From: Hahellaceae bacterium
Lineage (GTDB): Bacteria; Pseudomonadota; Gammaproteobacteria; Pseudomonadales; Oleiphilaceae
Direction: 5' to 3'
Length of the DNA: 64,000 nucleotides
NCBI GenBank assembly: GCA_016744695.1
Contig: JADGDV010000005.1
Coordinates: 1 to 64,000 of the forward strand
The position numbers and the translations under genes were made by a program. Of the stretch, positions 44,233 through 53,073 are shown piece after piece. The notes below the pieces were generated by a model. It made no database searches. It was not told the origin of the DNA and saw only the letters and a program-made list of their open reading frames with translations. Every line of letters begins with the position of its first letter. The first letter of the stretch is position 1.

Positions 44233-44297
44233 GTCATTCCCGCCCACCCCAGGGTGCTTTCTCTTACTTTACAATTCACCTGGTTCGCGAGGATGAC
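44233..44297. repeat. REP-type inverted repeat (GTCATTCCCGC family)
   Basis: GTCATTCCCGC (44233-44243) and GCGAGGATGAC (44287-44297) form the arms of a familiar intergenic repeat type. It fills the gap between ppnP and the GST-like gene. A compact copy lies at 62607-62626. Confidence 0.65.
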
Positions 44298-44332
44298 AGA
44301 AACTGCGTTGCAGTATTTAGAGCAAGTACTAA

Positions 44333-44620
44333 TTAAGCGTCTTCATACTTACAAAGATAAGCCGTATCAATAGCGACTTTCAGATCAAAGCTTTGCTTGG
44401 CTTCAACAATAAACGTTTCGCCTTCAGCAAATTCCTTCCAGTCATCAGAGCCAGGCAGCTTCACGGTTAAAGCGCCGCTAACGACGGTCATATATTCACG
44501 CTGCTCTGTACCAAAAGTATATTCGCCAGGAAGCATAACACCTACTGTAGCGGGTAGGTCTTTGGTTTGTAGGGCCATAGAGCCTACTTTTCCATCAAAA
44601 TATTGGTTTATTTTTAACAT
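44333..44620 (-). CDS. ppnP: Pyrimidine/purine nucleoside phosphorylase PpnP
   Basis: 95 residues from the ATG at 44620 (GGAG eight bases upstream); the frame stays open to 44878 but that extension is not family-like and crosses a terminator. The cupin-like PpnP (DUF1255) pattern is clear: [38 protein letters not shown], and CKYEDA. It phosphorolyses several nucleosides to free base and ribose 1-phosphate. Confidence 0.93.
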   Translation of the reverse strand: MLKINQYFDGKVGSMALQTKDLPATVGVMLPGEYTFGTEQREYMTVVSGALTVKLPGSDDWKEFAEGETFIVEAKQSFDLKVAIDTAYLCKYEDA

Positions 44621-44650
44621 GGTTATTCTCCGGTAAAATTTAATAGTGGG

Positions 44651-44656
44651 ATTATA
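44651..44656 (-). promoter_or_regulatory. -10 element candidate for ppnP
   Basis: TATAAT on the minus strand, about 30 bases before the ppnP ATG, with a weak -35. It lies downstream of the terminator at 44710-44741, so ppnP has its own promoter and the terminator belongs to another transcript. Confidence 0.5.
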
Positions 44657-44709
44657 CCGAGCCTTCAGGTAAAAGTCTTTGCGGCTAATAGAAGTGATAT
44701 TAGACGGAC

Positions 44710-44741
44710 AAAAAAAGACCCCTCCAGTAAACTGGGGGGGG
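44710..44741 (-). terminator. Strong minus-strand intrinsic terminator without a gene in front
   Basis: On the minus strand CCCCCCCAG-TTTA-CTGGAGGGG (stem of nine pairs with one G-T) is followed by TCTTTTTTT. No ORF of credible quality ends just before it, and the csp copy 2 transcript is already ended at 45007-45033. Confidence 0.8.
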
Positions 44742-44888
44742 CAAGAGCAAGTGTGCTTGAAGGGAGCAACTATTAAAAAGCACAGTTGTTTAGAGCACTC
44801 TACGTGTGTGAAGACGTAAATAATGAAAAAGAACACAATGAAGAGATGGATTGTCGCTGTAACTAGAAGCGGTCTCACCTCGTAACTG
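44710..44888 (-). ncRNA. Candidate small RNA between csp copy 2 and ppnP
   Basis: Inferred from the orphan terminator at its 3-prime end. A TATAGC sequence on the minus strand near 44897 could be its -10 and would give an RNA of ~175 bases; the -35 is poor. The interval 44742-45006 has no credible gene on either strand and carries an eight-G run near 44971. The 5-prime end is a guess. Confidence 0.35.
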
Positions 44889-45006
44889 TTAAAGCTATAG
44901 TAACGGAGTCAACCTATCGGTAGTGTTTCCAATGCGTTAAATAAAGTTAATGGATGAGTTTAATGGAAGAGGGGGGGGCGCGGCGGTAAAATAGAGGGGT
45001 ATAAAT

Positions 45007-45033
45007 AGTAAAAGGGGCATAAAGCCCCTTTTA
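45007..45033 (-). terminator. Intrinsic terminator of csp copy 2
   Basis: On the minus strand GTAAAAGGGGC-TTTAT-GCCCCTTTTAC then TATTTAT: an 11-pair stem with T-rich tail, ~90 bases after the csp stop. Confidence 0.75.
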
Positions 45034-45122
45034 CAAAATCTGACACTAATGCCTGTTAAGACACGATTCTTTAACGCTGGGCTAAAGAATGAGTTCGGTT
45101 ATAACAGAACGTCAGACGATCC

Positions 45123-45332
45123 TTAAGCTGGAGAAACGTTTTCAGCTTGCGGGCCTTTCTGACCAGTACCTTCTGTGAAAGTAACTGCCTGGCCTTCCTG
45201 AAGAGTACGAAACCCATCAGAAGCGATATTGCTGAAGTGAACAAATAGATCTGGACCAGATTCACGCTGAATAAATCCAAAACCTTTTGATTCGTTGAAC
45301 CACTTAACGGTGCCTGTTTGCTTGTCTGACAT
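45123..45332 (-). CDS. Cold-shock protein, CspA family (copy 2)
   Basis: 69 residues, single cold-shock domain with KGFGFI and LFVHFS. It differs from copy 1 at few positions (for example IQRESGPD and a VSPA ending), a recent paralogue 4.3 kb away. It has its own terminator. The upstream stretch to 45666 is AT-rich and probably contains a long leader; no clear promoter is visible on this strand. Confidence 0.96.
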   Translation of the reverse strand: MSDKQTGTVKWFNESKGFGFIQRESGPDLFVHFSNIASDGFRTLQEGQAVTFTEGTGQKGPQAENVSPA

Positions 45333-45553
45333 TATATAACCTTGATCTTTTCTAACAAATTTATACTATCTGTTTTTGGTCTGATAACCTCGCACAGTTT
45401 GATGTGTGACGAAGAGTTACCATCTCAAAAACTTCCTGTTGAAATAAGTACTTTAAAAGTATTTATATTTCAATTTCCCAGTCTAGTCGCAAGACAAAAA
45501 ATAAACAAATACTAATTGTCTAAAAAATCGCGCATTATCAATAAAACTTATAT

Positions 45554-45583
45554 TTGTACTTCACTTTACTACCTACCTATACT
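45554..45583 (+). promoter_or_regulatory. Promoter candidate for the antiporter gene
   Basis: TTGTAC (45554-45559) and TATACT (45578-45583) with 18-base spacing, giving a leader of ~75 bases. The rest of the 45333-45666 gene-free stretch is AT-rich, with a small dyad AGTACTTT-AAAAGTAT near 45448-45462; nothing else seen. Confidence 0.35.
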
Positions 45584-45666
45584 TTTATGATCACTACTTG
45601 GGGTATTGATGTGTTTATTTTATTTTATTACGGGATTTACGAGATGGATCTCTCAAGGTTAGAGCT

Positions 45667-46920
45667 ATGATTTTCATTGAAAACTCGTCGGTAGTCATGC
45701 ATCAAATGTTGGTGATTGGCATTGTTCTGTTTGCTAGTTTGTATGTAGGGAAGTGGGTTAAGCATATTAAATTACCGTCACTGATTGGGTTTATGGTGGT
45801 TGGTATTGTGGCGGGGCCACATGTAGGCAACATTATCGATAGCACGCTGTTGTCTAGTATGGATTTTGTTATTGAACTGGGTTTGGGCTTAGTGGCGTTT
45901 ACTATTGGTGCGGTATTAAGCCTTAAAACATTTAAGAAGACTGGAAAAGGGCTTGCCAGTATCATTATTGGCGAAACCGTTGTGGCGTTTCTGGTTATCT
46001 CCCTTGCTGTGTTTTTGTTTTCTGATAGTTTGCCGATGGCTATATTACTGGGTGCTATTGGAGCGGCGAGTGCGCCCGCAGGTACTGTGGCGATTATTCG
46101 TGATTACCATGCTGAAGGTCCTTTAACCAATACTTTATATGCGGTGGTTGGTTTTGATGATGGTCTTTCCGTTATTATTTATGGTTTTGCTTTAGTCTTT
46201 GCGAAAGCGATGTTGCTGGAAACGAATGGGCATGGTGACTTGGCAGTGTTGGCTCAACTGTGGATGCCTATTCAGGAAATACTATTAAGTGTGCTGGTGG
46301 GTGCCGTAGCAGGTTGGTTGTTTTTGCGCATGGTGAAAAAGCTCCGTAAAGAGAGTGATGTGTTAGTGCTTTCATCCGCATTGGTGATTACTTTAGTCGG
46401 TATTTCTCAGCAGTGGCATCTATCGCTTGTTCTGACCAATATGGTGGCAGGTATGGTGCTGGTGAACTCGGGTAAAGAGGGTGTAATTAATCGGGTTAGG
46501 CAAGCAACATCAGCGATCATGCCGCTGATTTTCATTTTATTTTTTGCCCTTGCTGGGGCTCATTTAGATATCTCTTCACTCAGTGTAGTGGGTGTTGGCG
46601 GGGTTGTTTACATTATTAGTCGGTGTATCGGAAAAACAGGCGGTGCATGGCTTGGTGGGACTATTGGTGGTGCAGACCCAAAGCTAGCCCGCATGTTAGG
46701 GATGGGTATTTTATCTCAGGCAGGTTTGGCGATAGGCTTAGCCCTTATCGTACAAAAAGAAATGGCCCACATTGCAGAACTTTATCATTTACCCTCTGCA
46801 GCAGCTATTGGGGCGGCGGTGCTAACCACGATTACGGCTACAACCGTCATTTTTGAAGTAATTGGCCCTATATTAACGCGCCATGTACTGTTAAAAGCCG
46901 GTGAAATCAAGGATAGGTGA
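45667..46920 (+). CDS. Cation:proton antiporter (CPA family)
   Basis: 417 residues with 11-13 membrane segments and no soluble C-terminal domain. Family landmarks include LPSLIGFMVVGIVAGPHVG in helix 2, GLGLVAFTIGAVL, GAASAPAGTVAIIRDY, and VVGFDDGLSVIIYGF with the ion-binding Asp pair. AAGG eight bases upstream supports the ATG. A CBS-domain gene starts four bases after its stop, a possible cytoplasmic regulator. Confidence 0.88.
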   Translation: MIFIENSSVVMHQMLVIGIVLFASLYVGKWVKHIKLPSLIGFMVVGIVAGPHVGNIIDSTLLSSMDFVIELGLGLVAFTIGAVLSLKTFKKTGKGLASIIIGETVVAFLVISLAVFLFSDSLPMAILLGAIGAASAPAGTVAIIRDYHAEGPLTNTLYAVVGFDDGLSVIIYGFALVFAKAMLLETNGHGDLAVLAQLWMPIQEILLSVLVGAVAGWLFLRMVKKLRKESDVLVLSSALVITLVGISQQWHLSLVLTNMVAGMVLVNSGKEGVINRVRQATSAIMPLIFILFFALAGAHLDISSLSVVGVGGVVYIISRCIGKTGGAWLGGTIGGADPKLARMLGMGILSQAGLAIGLALIVQKEMAHIAELYHLPSAAAIGAAVLTTITATTVIFEVIGPILTRHVLLKAGEIKDR

Positions 46921-46924
46921 GACT

Positions 46925-47395
46925 ATGTCAGACTCAGAAAATAGATCAGATGCTGGAATTGGCACTGCTCAGGATTTACTCGTTTATATTGGAAGCAGAG
47001 CTTGGCCTTCCGTACAGGAAGATGCTTCGATTGAAGAGGCGGTAGAAGCGCTATCACAATCTGTTTATTCGCATATTGTGTATGTGACAGATAATGCGCA
47101 GGTTCTACAAGGTGTCATTACTGAAGAAACCTTAGTTAAGTATCTTTTTATTCACTATCACGATGATATGTTAGATACTCGCGCTTTAATTAGTCGTGCG
47201 ATTTCAGAGCAAGCCTCCGATTTAATGAGAAATGAGCGACTCAAGGCCTCAGCCAGTGACGGCCTGGATTTTATATTGGAAGAAATGATTGCCCGCAAAG
47301 TAGATGAAGTGCCCGTAATAGATGACGACGGACGCATGCAGGGTGATATTACAATGAAAGATATTATTCGATACCATCAGCATAAGAAACGTTGA
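46925..47395 (+). CDS. CBS-domain pair protein
   Basis: 156 residues from ATG 46925 (AGG about nine bases upstream). Two CBS domains: the first around IEEAVEALSQSVYSHIVYVTD, the second ending VDEVPVIDDDGRMQGDITMKDII. CBS pairs bind adenosine nucleotides and regulate enzymes or channels; adjacency to the antiporter suggests control of that transporter. Confidence 0.85.
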   Translation: MSDSENRSDAGIGTAQDLLVYIGSRAWPSVQEDASIEEAVEALSQSVYSHIVYVTDNAQVLQGVITEETLVKYLFIHYHDDMLDTRALISRAISEQASDLMRNERLKASASDGLDFILEEMIARKVDEVPVIDDDGRMQGDITMKDIIRYHQHKKR

Positions 47396-47445
47396 TAGAT
47401 ACATATGACCTTTTGCCACGACATTAAAGGATGTAGAAAAATACA

Positions 47446-48114
47446 ATGAACCAAATATGGGATTTAGATGCAGGTTTTCTGGATGATCAGTTATTAGCTG
47501 AACAGATGCGGTTATTGTCAGGGCTTATTAATGATCAAACCAGTATGGTCAAAAGGCTTCCTTCACATTGGATAGGTCATGAAGAGGCTATGGTGGTAAG
47601 GCTAAATCAATTAATTGCTGAAATGCGCTTGAGGGATATTGCCACGCCAGAGTATCAGACGATCTGTGAGGGAACGATTATCTGGCCTGCCAGATTCCAT
47701 GAGCCACTGAAAGACCAATTGCAGAAATTAGCCTTAAGATGTGAAGGGGGGTCTAGCGGGCGCATAGTTATACCTTCTAATGAACGCGAACTATGGGCTA
47801 TTTATCGTTATTCAGTCATGGCTCGGAACCATGCTTCGTTTTTGAGTTTAGGGCAATTGGTAGCCAGTCGAAAGATTGCATTCGATGACCTATTATTAGA
47901 ATTAGTGCATGTCGCACGAGCAGTGCCTTATCAACCCGATATGCAAAGTTCATTACAACAAATGTGGGGTTATGTTTCGGCGCATTCGTTTATTCGACCT
48001 AATGAGGTGAGCAATATTGAGCTATTGAAAGAGGTTCAGTTACTTGCGAAACAAGCTAAAGCCGAGTATTTATTAAAATCGACGGCGTTAGGTGAATTGG
48101 CTTTTTGGTGTTAA
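47446..48114 (+). CDS. Putative pyrimidine dimer DNA glycosylase-like protein
   Basis: 222 residues. The first ~60 residues (IWDLDAGFLDDQLLAEQMRLL, then a GH motif in WIGHEEAMVVRL and LIAEMRLR) resemble the N-terminal part of Pyr_excise (PF03013) proteins; the remainder is helical and unassigned. No signal peptide. It overlaps the following hydrolase gene. The family assignment is by eye and modest. Confidence 0.5.
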   Translation: MNQIWDLDAGFLDDQLLAEQMRLLSGLINDQTSMVKRLPSHWIGHEEAMVVRLNQLIAEMRLRDIATPEYQTICEGTIIWPARFHEPLKDQLQKLALRCEGGSSGRIVIPSNERELWAIYRYSVMARNHASFLSLGQLVASRKIAFDDLLLELVHVARAVPYQPDMQSSLQQMWGYVSAHSFIRPNEVSNIELLKEVQLLAKQAKAEYLLKSTALGELAFWC

Positions 48115-48875
48115 AACTTAATCATAAAGTCACAGGCCAGGGCGAACCTATTATCCTTGTTCATGGCTTATTTGGCTCACTAGAAAATCTCGGCATGATT
48201 GCACGTGGTTTGTCTGCAAGCTATGAAGTACATTCCATCGATGTACGTAACCATGGCCGATCTCCTCACAGTGATGTACATTCTTATTCTTCCATAGTAA
48301 AAGACATTATTGGCTACATGGATAGCTGTGGTTTGTCTCATGCTCATTTTTTAGGACATTCAATGGGCGGCAAGGCAGTGATGCAGTTGGCGCTTAGTTT
48401 TCCCGAGCGAGTAAACAAGCTGATTGTGGCGGATATTGCTCCGGTTGAATATGAGCCCCACCACAACGAAATATTTGAAGGACTGCTTTCATTGCCTCTG
48501 AGCGAATTACAATCACGAACAGAGGCAGATCGCTTGCTTGCCAAGCATGTAAAAGAAGTGCCTGTTCGCCAGTTCTTATTAAAGAATCTAGTAAAAAATG
48601 GTAGCGCTGGTTTCGCCTGGAAAATGAACCTGAAATCTCTTTGTAAAAACTATCATCATGTAATGGCTGGGCAGTCTTCTCCTGAGCCTTTCAATGGTCA
48701 AGTCTTGTTTATTGTAGGGGGGCATTCTAACTATGTTCAAAACAAGCATCGTGAACATGTATTAAAACTCTTCCCTCATACCGCTATGAAAATTATTCCT
48801 GAAACAGGGCACTGGCTGCATGCTGAAAAACCAGATTTGTTTGTGACTATTTGTGCGCGTTTTTTGCTTGGGTAA
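48105..48875 (+). CDS. YbfF-like alpha/beta hydrolase (esterase)
   Basis: 256 residues. Oxyanion-hole HGLFGSLENLG, RNHGRSPHS, nucleophile GHSMGGKA, Asp in the IVGG region and His in ETGHWLHAEKP are typical of the E. coli YbfF acyl-CoA/esterase type. GGTGA (48091-48095) spaces best to the TTG at 48105; GTG 48108 is also possible. It overlaps the upstream gene by ten bases. A weak AT-rich hairpin (48890-48918) follows. Confidence 0.9.
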   Translation: MVLKLNHKVTGQGEPIILVHGLFGSLENLGMIARGLSASYEVHSIDVRNHGRSPHSDVHSYSSIVKDIIGYMDSCGLSHAHFLGHSMGGKAVMQLALSFPERVNKLIVADIAPVEYEPHHNEIFEGLLSLPLSELQSRTEADRLLAKHVKEVPVRQFLLKNLVKNGSAGFAWKMNLKSLCKNYHHVMAGQSSPEPFNGQVLFIVGGHSNYVQNKHREHVLKLFPHTAMKIIPETGHWLHAEKPDLFVTICARFLLG

Positions 48876-48985
48876 CTCTATGCTCAAGGTATTTTTGTGC
48901 ACAGGGTATCCAAAAATATTTATTTTTACGTCTATACTTATTAAATAATCTAAAAAGTAATAACGATAAAAATCAGAGGTAAATC

Positions 48986-49546
48986 ATGTGCTCAGCAGTG
49001 AATGAGCCCTTAGCACCGATAGTAATAGACGTAGAAGCATCTGGCTTTGGTAGAGGTAGCTACCCCATTGAAGTGGGTTTTGTTATGCCTGATGGCAGTA
49101 CGCAATGTTCACTGATTACACCTGAGCCTTCTTGGGTGCATTGGGATGATTCTGCTGAATCACTGCATGGAATTACGCGTGAGATATTGGCTGAACATGG
49201 CAAGCCCATTGAAGAAGTGGCTATGTGGTTGAATGAACACCTTAGAGGCTTAACTGTCTATTCTGATGCCTGGGGGAATGATTTAAGTTGGCTGGGTGCT
49301 TTATTCGAATATGCTGAAGTTCCTCAGTTGTTTCATCTGGATGCGCTCAATAAACTACTGACAGAAGAACAAATGAATGCTTGGAGCGAGACGAGGGCTA
49401 GCGTGGTTTCTGAGCTAAGTCTTAAGCGTCACCGAGCGAGTAATGACGCTAAAATTATTCAAATGACTTATTTATCGACCTTGCCAGAAAGTAGCGTCGT
49501 TTCAAGTGCTACTTTGAAACTTAAGCCTGAGCTTGAACAATCCTAA
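48986..49546 (+). CDS. 3'-5' exonuclease, DnaQ-like fold
   Basis: 186 residues. DEDD-family motifs: IVIDVEASGF (Exo I, D and E), an Asp in VYSDAWGNDLSWL (Exo II), and HRASNDAKII (Exo III, H-x4-D). A small single-domain protein, possibly a proofreading or RNase-type activity. AGAGG lies 9-10 bases upstream. The end overlaps the convergent methyltransferase by 26 bases. Confidence 0.85.
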   Translation: MCSAVNEPLAPIVIDVEASGFGRGSYPIEVGFVMPDGSTQCSLITPEPSWVHWDDSAESLHGITREILAEHGKPIEEVAMWLNEHLRGLTVYSDAWGNDLSWLGALFEYAEVPQLFHLDALNKLLTEEQMNAWSETRASVVSELSLKRHRASNDAKIIQMTYLSTLPESSVVSSATLKLKPELEQS

Positions 49547-50375
49547 ACAGGGTTGGAGTCTCCATCTTTGGAACCTTTAAAGACTCTGTGAATTTGTCGG
49601 GGTCGATAACAGTCGCTAGCGAAAACCCACAACCTTCGAGCCCTGCCTTAATTTGCTGATTACTTGTGTAGTGTAATGGCACGGTTTGTCGAGTAATGAA
49701 CTCAATAAGCTTCTGAGTTCCATAAATCATCGGTGCAAAAGGGTGGTCTGATGCTTTAGGCCATATCTCAAATAAGTATTGCCCTTCTTTAAATGAGCTT
49801 AGTGCATAGGCTAGCCGAGTCCAAAATGTTTCAATAACATCAAGGGGGAAGTAATTCACCAAACCTTCGCTAATAACCAGTGTCTTCTTTGTTTTATCTA
49901 GCGTGCTGAGCAGGTGCTCAATACTTAATTCGCCTTCGTTTCGTAGAATATTGCATTCGGTTAGTTGATGGCGTTTATCACTAAAACCTTCTTTCTTTAA
50001 ACGCTTATTCTTCCAAGCCACCATATCAGGTAGGTCGGCTTCTATATACTTAATGTCTTCGTTGTGATGGTTTTGGAGTACGCGGATACCTCTGGAAGAG
50101 AGGCCGCTAGCAATTTCTATAATTTGTGTGACGCCATCATCTATTGCCTGATTGACCAATTCATCTATTAGACAATGACGTTGAAGAAGCATAGTTTCAA
50201 GATTTAAACCGATGGATACCTTGCTTACCCAATCAATAGGGCGGGTACCGTAATACATGGCCTTGCCTAATAGAGAGCTAAATGAGCTGGGAGATAGTTG
50301 ATTCTTGCACCATACATAGCCTGTGAAATGGCCGGTAAGGCTTACGGGGCTTTGGTCTTTAATTTTTGATTCCAT
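49521..50375 (-). CDS. Leucine carboxyl methyltransferase-family (LCMT/PPM1) methyltransferase
   Basis: 284 residues. Family marks: a TRPIDWV near the start, ARHxxID replaced by RHCLIDELV, TQIIEIASGLSSRG as motif I, YIEADLPDMVAWK and LVISEGLVNYFP. These SAM enzymes methylate carboxylates of varied small molecules in bacteria. Substrate unknown. The C-terminus overlaps the convergent exonuclease gene. Confidence 0.85.
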   Translation of the reverse strand: MESKIKDQSPVSLTGHFTGYVWCKNQLSPSSFSSLLGKAMYYGTRPIDWVSKVSIGLNLETMLLQRHCLIDELVNQAIDDGVTQIIEIASGLSSRGIRVLQNHHNEDIKYIEADLPDMVAWKNKRLKKEGFSDKRHQLTECNILRNEGELSIEHLLSTLDKTKKTLVISEGLVNYFPLDVIETFWTRLAYALSSFKEGQYLFEIWPKASDHPFAPMIYGTQKLIEFITRQTVPLHYTSNQQIKAGLEGCGFSLATVIDPDKFTESLKVPKMETPTLFRIVQAQA

Positions 50376-50494
50376 TCGAGACTTACCTGCTAATTATTCT
50401 TGCTATAAGATTATGGTCGTAATAGCTTGTTTAGATCGTAATAGACAGTTTAGTATGGATCAGTACATTTGAATCATCAATATTTGGAAAAGAA

Positions 50495-50944
50495 ATGCTA
50501 AGGAATATCGGTTATGAATGTTTAGAGCCCATAGCCTACCCGTTGGCTAATCGTTTCTACAAACAAGCGCGTGAAAAAGGTAAAACCCAGCGCTCGGATG
50601 AGGTTTATGTGGCCAGAGTCGAGCAGAAAATTATTGCAGCCGTAAGGCTTTGCCCTATTGCTGGAGGAGGGGTTTTACTACGAAGCCTTGCGGTTCTGCC
50701 TGAATATCGCCGAACCGGTATAGGCATACAGTTTATGGACTATGTAGCTGTTGAAATTGGAGCTCGTGAATGTTGGTGCTATCCTTTCTCCTGGCTACAA
50801 ACGTTCTATGAGGCTTCTGGTTTTCACATCGTTGAGCCTGAAAATTCTCCTGAGTTTATACGCACTCCCTTTGAAAATTATCAGCGACAAGGGAGGGATA
50901 TACTGATTATGGTTTTAAACCCTCTTAATAAAGGCTCTGAATGA
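50495..50944 (+). CDS. GNAT-family N-acetyltransferase
   Basis: 149 residues. The acetyl-CoA loop is in LRSLAVLPEYRRTGIGIQFMDYV (R-x-x-G-x-G/A), followed by WCYPFSWLQTFYEASGFH. Substrate unknown. It heads a plus-strand run with four-base overlaps to the DTW gene and onward, so it may be co-expressed with tRNA modification. Confidence 0.85.
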   Translation: MLRNIGYECLEPIAYPLANRFYKQAREKGKTQRSDEVYVARVEQKIIAAVRLCPIAGGGVLLRSLAVLPEYRRTGIGIQFMDYVAVEIGARECWCYPFSWLQTFYEASGFHIVEPENSPEFIRTPFENYQRQGRDILIMVLNPLNKGSE

Positions 50945-51645
50945 GCATAGTAGGCTCGTTATATTGTGAACGCTGTAAGTTGCCTCAAATTACGTGTATT
51001 TGTGAATATCGACCCGTACTTGAATCAGGCATTACATTTTGTTTATTGACCCATGAAACTGAATTCCATAAGCCTACTAATACAGGTCGCTTGATTGAAG
51101 AGTGTTTGCCTAACACTTGCGTCTATAAATGGCATCGCACAGAGCCTGATCAGAATCTGCTTAATTATATTGCTAACCCTAATTATCAGCATTGGCTTGT
51201 ATTCCCTACTGATGCCGCTGAGCACTTACACCGAGTGACCCGCTTTGATTCTGAAGAGGCTAAAGTTATAGGCACGGGCAAGACTCACTCATTTATTTTA
51301 TTAGATGCCACCTGGCAGCAAGCGGCAAAAATGTTTCGTAGAAGCCCTTATCTGAATGATTTACCTATTATATCTATGGCGCCTGAGCGAGGGTCTCAAT
51401 ATACCCTTCGGCGAAAGTCCCAAGATCATCATTTATGTACGGTAGAAATTGCATCAGAGTTATTAAATATTGCCGGTGAGTATGAAAATAGTTCTATACT
51501 GAATGATTATTTTCAGGTGTTTAGTCAGCATTATTTGGCTGCGAAAAGTAACCATGCGGTAAAGCATAAAAGTAAAGAAATGAGTCGATTAACCGCACTG
51601 CGCTTAGAGAAGAGCTCAGATACGAAAACCGGAGAGCAAGAGTGA
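50941..51645 (+). CDS. tapT: DTW-domain tRNA-uridine aminocarboxypropyltransferase
   Basis: 234 residues. The zinc-site start CERCKLPQITCICEYRP and the DTW signature LDATWQQAAKMFRRSPYL are typical of TapT/YfiP, which forms acp3U at position 47 of tRNA from SAM. Overlaps its neighbours by four bases on each side. The C-terminal tail is rich in charged residues. Confidence 0.9.
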   Translation: MSIVGSLYCERCKLPQITCICEYRPVLESGITFCLLTHETEFHKPTNTGRLIEECLPNTCVYKWHRTEPDQNLLNYIANPNYQHWLVFPTDAAEHLHRVTRFDSEEAKVIGTGKTHSFILLDATWQQAAKMFRRSPYLNDLPIISMAPERGSQYTLRRKSQDHHLCTVEIASELLNIAGEYENSSILNDYFQVFSQHYLAAKSNHAVKHKSKEMSRLTALRLEKSSDTKTGEQE

Positions 51646-52604
51646 AATCCATAGAATATGTTCGTTTTGGTGACCCTGAAGTATTAACGCTCACAGAAAA
51701 AAGCCGGCCAGAACCTGTGGCGGGTGAAGTTAGAGTGAAAGTGTCTGCGGTAGGCCTTAATCCCATTGATTATAAAACGCGAAAGGGCTTGGGGTTTGTG
51801 GCTGGTCAGATAAGCGATCAACTCAATAATAATATTGGTTGGGTGCCTGGTTATGATATGGCCGGTGTGATTGATGCGGTCGGGGAGGGTTGCGGAGATT
51901 GGCGTGTTGGTGATCGAGTCATGGGGATGATTGGTTTTCCTCTATCGGCGGGCGCCTGTGCTGAATATGTAACCACCACGCCTGAGCTGTTATGCATAGT
52001 GCCTGATAACCTTGATCTTGAGAGTGCCGCAGGGGTGCCTTTAGCGGCATTAACGGCTTGGCAAGCTTTGTTTGAGGTCGGTTCAATTAATGAAGGCGAT
52101 AAAGTGCTTATTCATGCGGCAGCAGGTGGGGTTGGTCATTTTGCTGTGCAGTTAGCAAAATCAAGAGGAGCCTATGTTATTGCCACGGCTTCGGCTCATA
52201 ATCATGACTATTTACATTCAATAGGTGTCGATGAAGCGATAGATTATACAAAAACAGATTTTGTAGATGTTTGTTATGGCTTGGATTTTGTTCTCGACAC
52301 CATGGGAGGCGATATTGGTCACTGGTCTTTGAAAGTGTTAGCGTCGCAAGGGCAATTGGTGACAGTTCCAACGGTAACGGCAGAGAGTATTATCAAAGAA
52401 GGTAATAAATTGGGTATTAAAACCGCAGGTCTAACGGTGCACCCTGATACTGATTGCTTAGCTGAAATTGTTGAATTAATTGAAACAGGCACCATAAAAG
52501 TTCATATAGACAAAGTATATTCACTAAATGATGCTGCTCAGGCGCATACTCAGCTTGAAACAGGCCATGTGAGAGGGAAGCTCGTTATAAAACTTAACGA
52601 CTAA
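51642..52604 (+). CDS. NADPH:quinone oxidoreductase/zinc-type alcohol dehydrogenase-like protein
   Basis: 320 residues, medium-chain dehydrogenase/reductase fold. GLNPIDYKTRKG and GYDMAGVIDAVGEG lie in the catalytic domain, VLIHAAAGGVGHFAVQLAKSRG is the Rossmann nucleotide site, and no catalytic zinc ligands are evident. The GTG start overlaps the tapT stop (GTGA). The substrate is probably a quinone or enone. Confidence 0.88.
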   Translation: MKSIEYVRFGDPEVLTLTEKSRPEPVAGEVRVKVSAVGLNPIDYKTRKGLGFVAGQISDQLNNNIGWVPGYDMAGVIDAVGEGCGDWRVGDRVMGMIGFPLSAGACAEYVTTTPELLCIVPDNLDLESAAGVPLAALTAWQALFEVGSINEGDKVLIHAAAGGVGHFAVQLAKSRGAYVIATASAHNHDYLHSIGVDEAIDYTKTDFVDVCYGLDFVLDTMGGDIGHWSLKVLASQGQLVTVPTVTAESIIKEGNKLGIKTAGLTVHPDTDCLAEIVELIETGTIKVHIDKVYSLNDAAQAHTQLETGHVRGKLVIKLND

Positions 52605-52635
52605 AAATAAAAGCCAAAAAAGAGGGATGTTTAAG

Positions 52636-53046
52636 ATGCAATCATTCAAAGTCAGAGATTACATGACGCGTAACGTATTAACCTTAAAGGCAGAAGATAG
52701 TGTTATTGATGCTTTGCGCAAACTCATAAAAGCCGGTCGCTCAGGTGCGCCAGTCGTTAATGGGGAAGGACGTATAGTAGGGCTGCTTTCTGAGATTGAT
52801 TGCCTTAAAGAAGCGCTGATGGGCGGCTATTACCAGCAGGCGGGGGATAGGGTTTCGGATCATATGACTCAAGAAATTGACTCTGTAAACGCGGATGATG
52901 ATATTTTAGCGACGGCAGAATTATTTCTTAAAGGGCGAAGAAGGCTGCCTGTAATGGAAGATGGAAAGCTAACGGGTATTATCACGCGTTGTGATTTTGG
53001 TAAGGCGCTTTTAGCAAGTATTGATCACCCTCACCATGGCTCGTGA
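52636..53046 (+). CDS. CBS-domain pair protein (second)
   Basis: 136 residues from ATG 52636, where GAGGG (52622-52626) is nine bases upstream; ATG 52627 touches that site. Two CBS repeats: FKVRDYMTRNVLTLKAEDSVIDA and VSDHMTQEIDSVNADDDIL. Likely senses adenylates; partner unknown. A hairpin (53049-53073) follows the stop. Confidence 0.88.
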   Translation: MQSFKVRDYMTRNVLTLKAEDSVIDALRKLIKAGRSGAPVVNGEGRIVGLLSEIDCLKEALMGGYYQQAGDRVSDHMTQEIDSVNADDDILATAELFLKGRRRLPVMEDGKLTGIITRCDFGKALLASIDHPHHGS

Positions 53047-53048
53047 AT

Positions 53049-53073
53049 GTAACCGCTGCATTTAAGCGGTTAC
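53049..53073. terminator. Hairpin between convergent CBS and low-complexity genes
   Basis: GTAACCGC (53049-53056) and GCGGTTAC (53066-53073) pair perfectly around nine bases. It overlaps the end of the minus-strand gene. No T run, so termination is only inferred from position. Confidence 0.45.

Noticed and set aside
44621-44878. Upstream extension of ppnP to 181 residues
   Set aside because: The extra residues cross a strong terminator and the ppnP -10 element, and the family is ~95 residues long.
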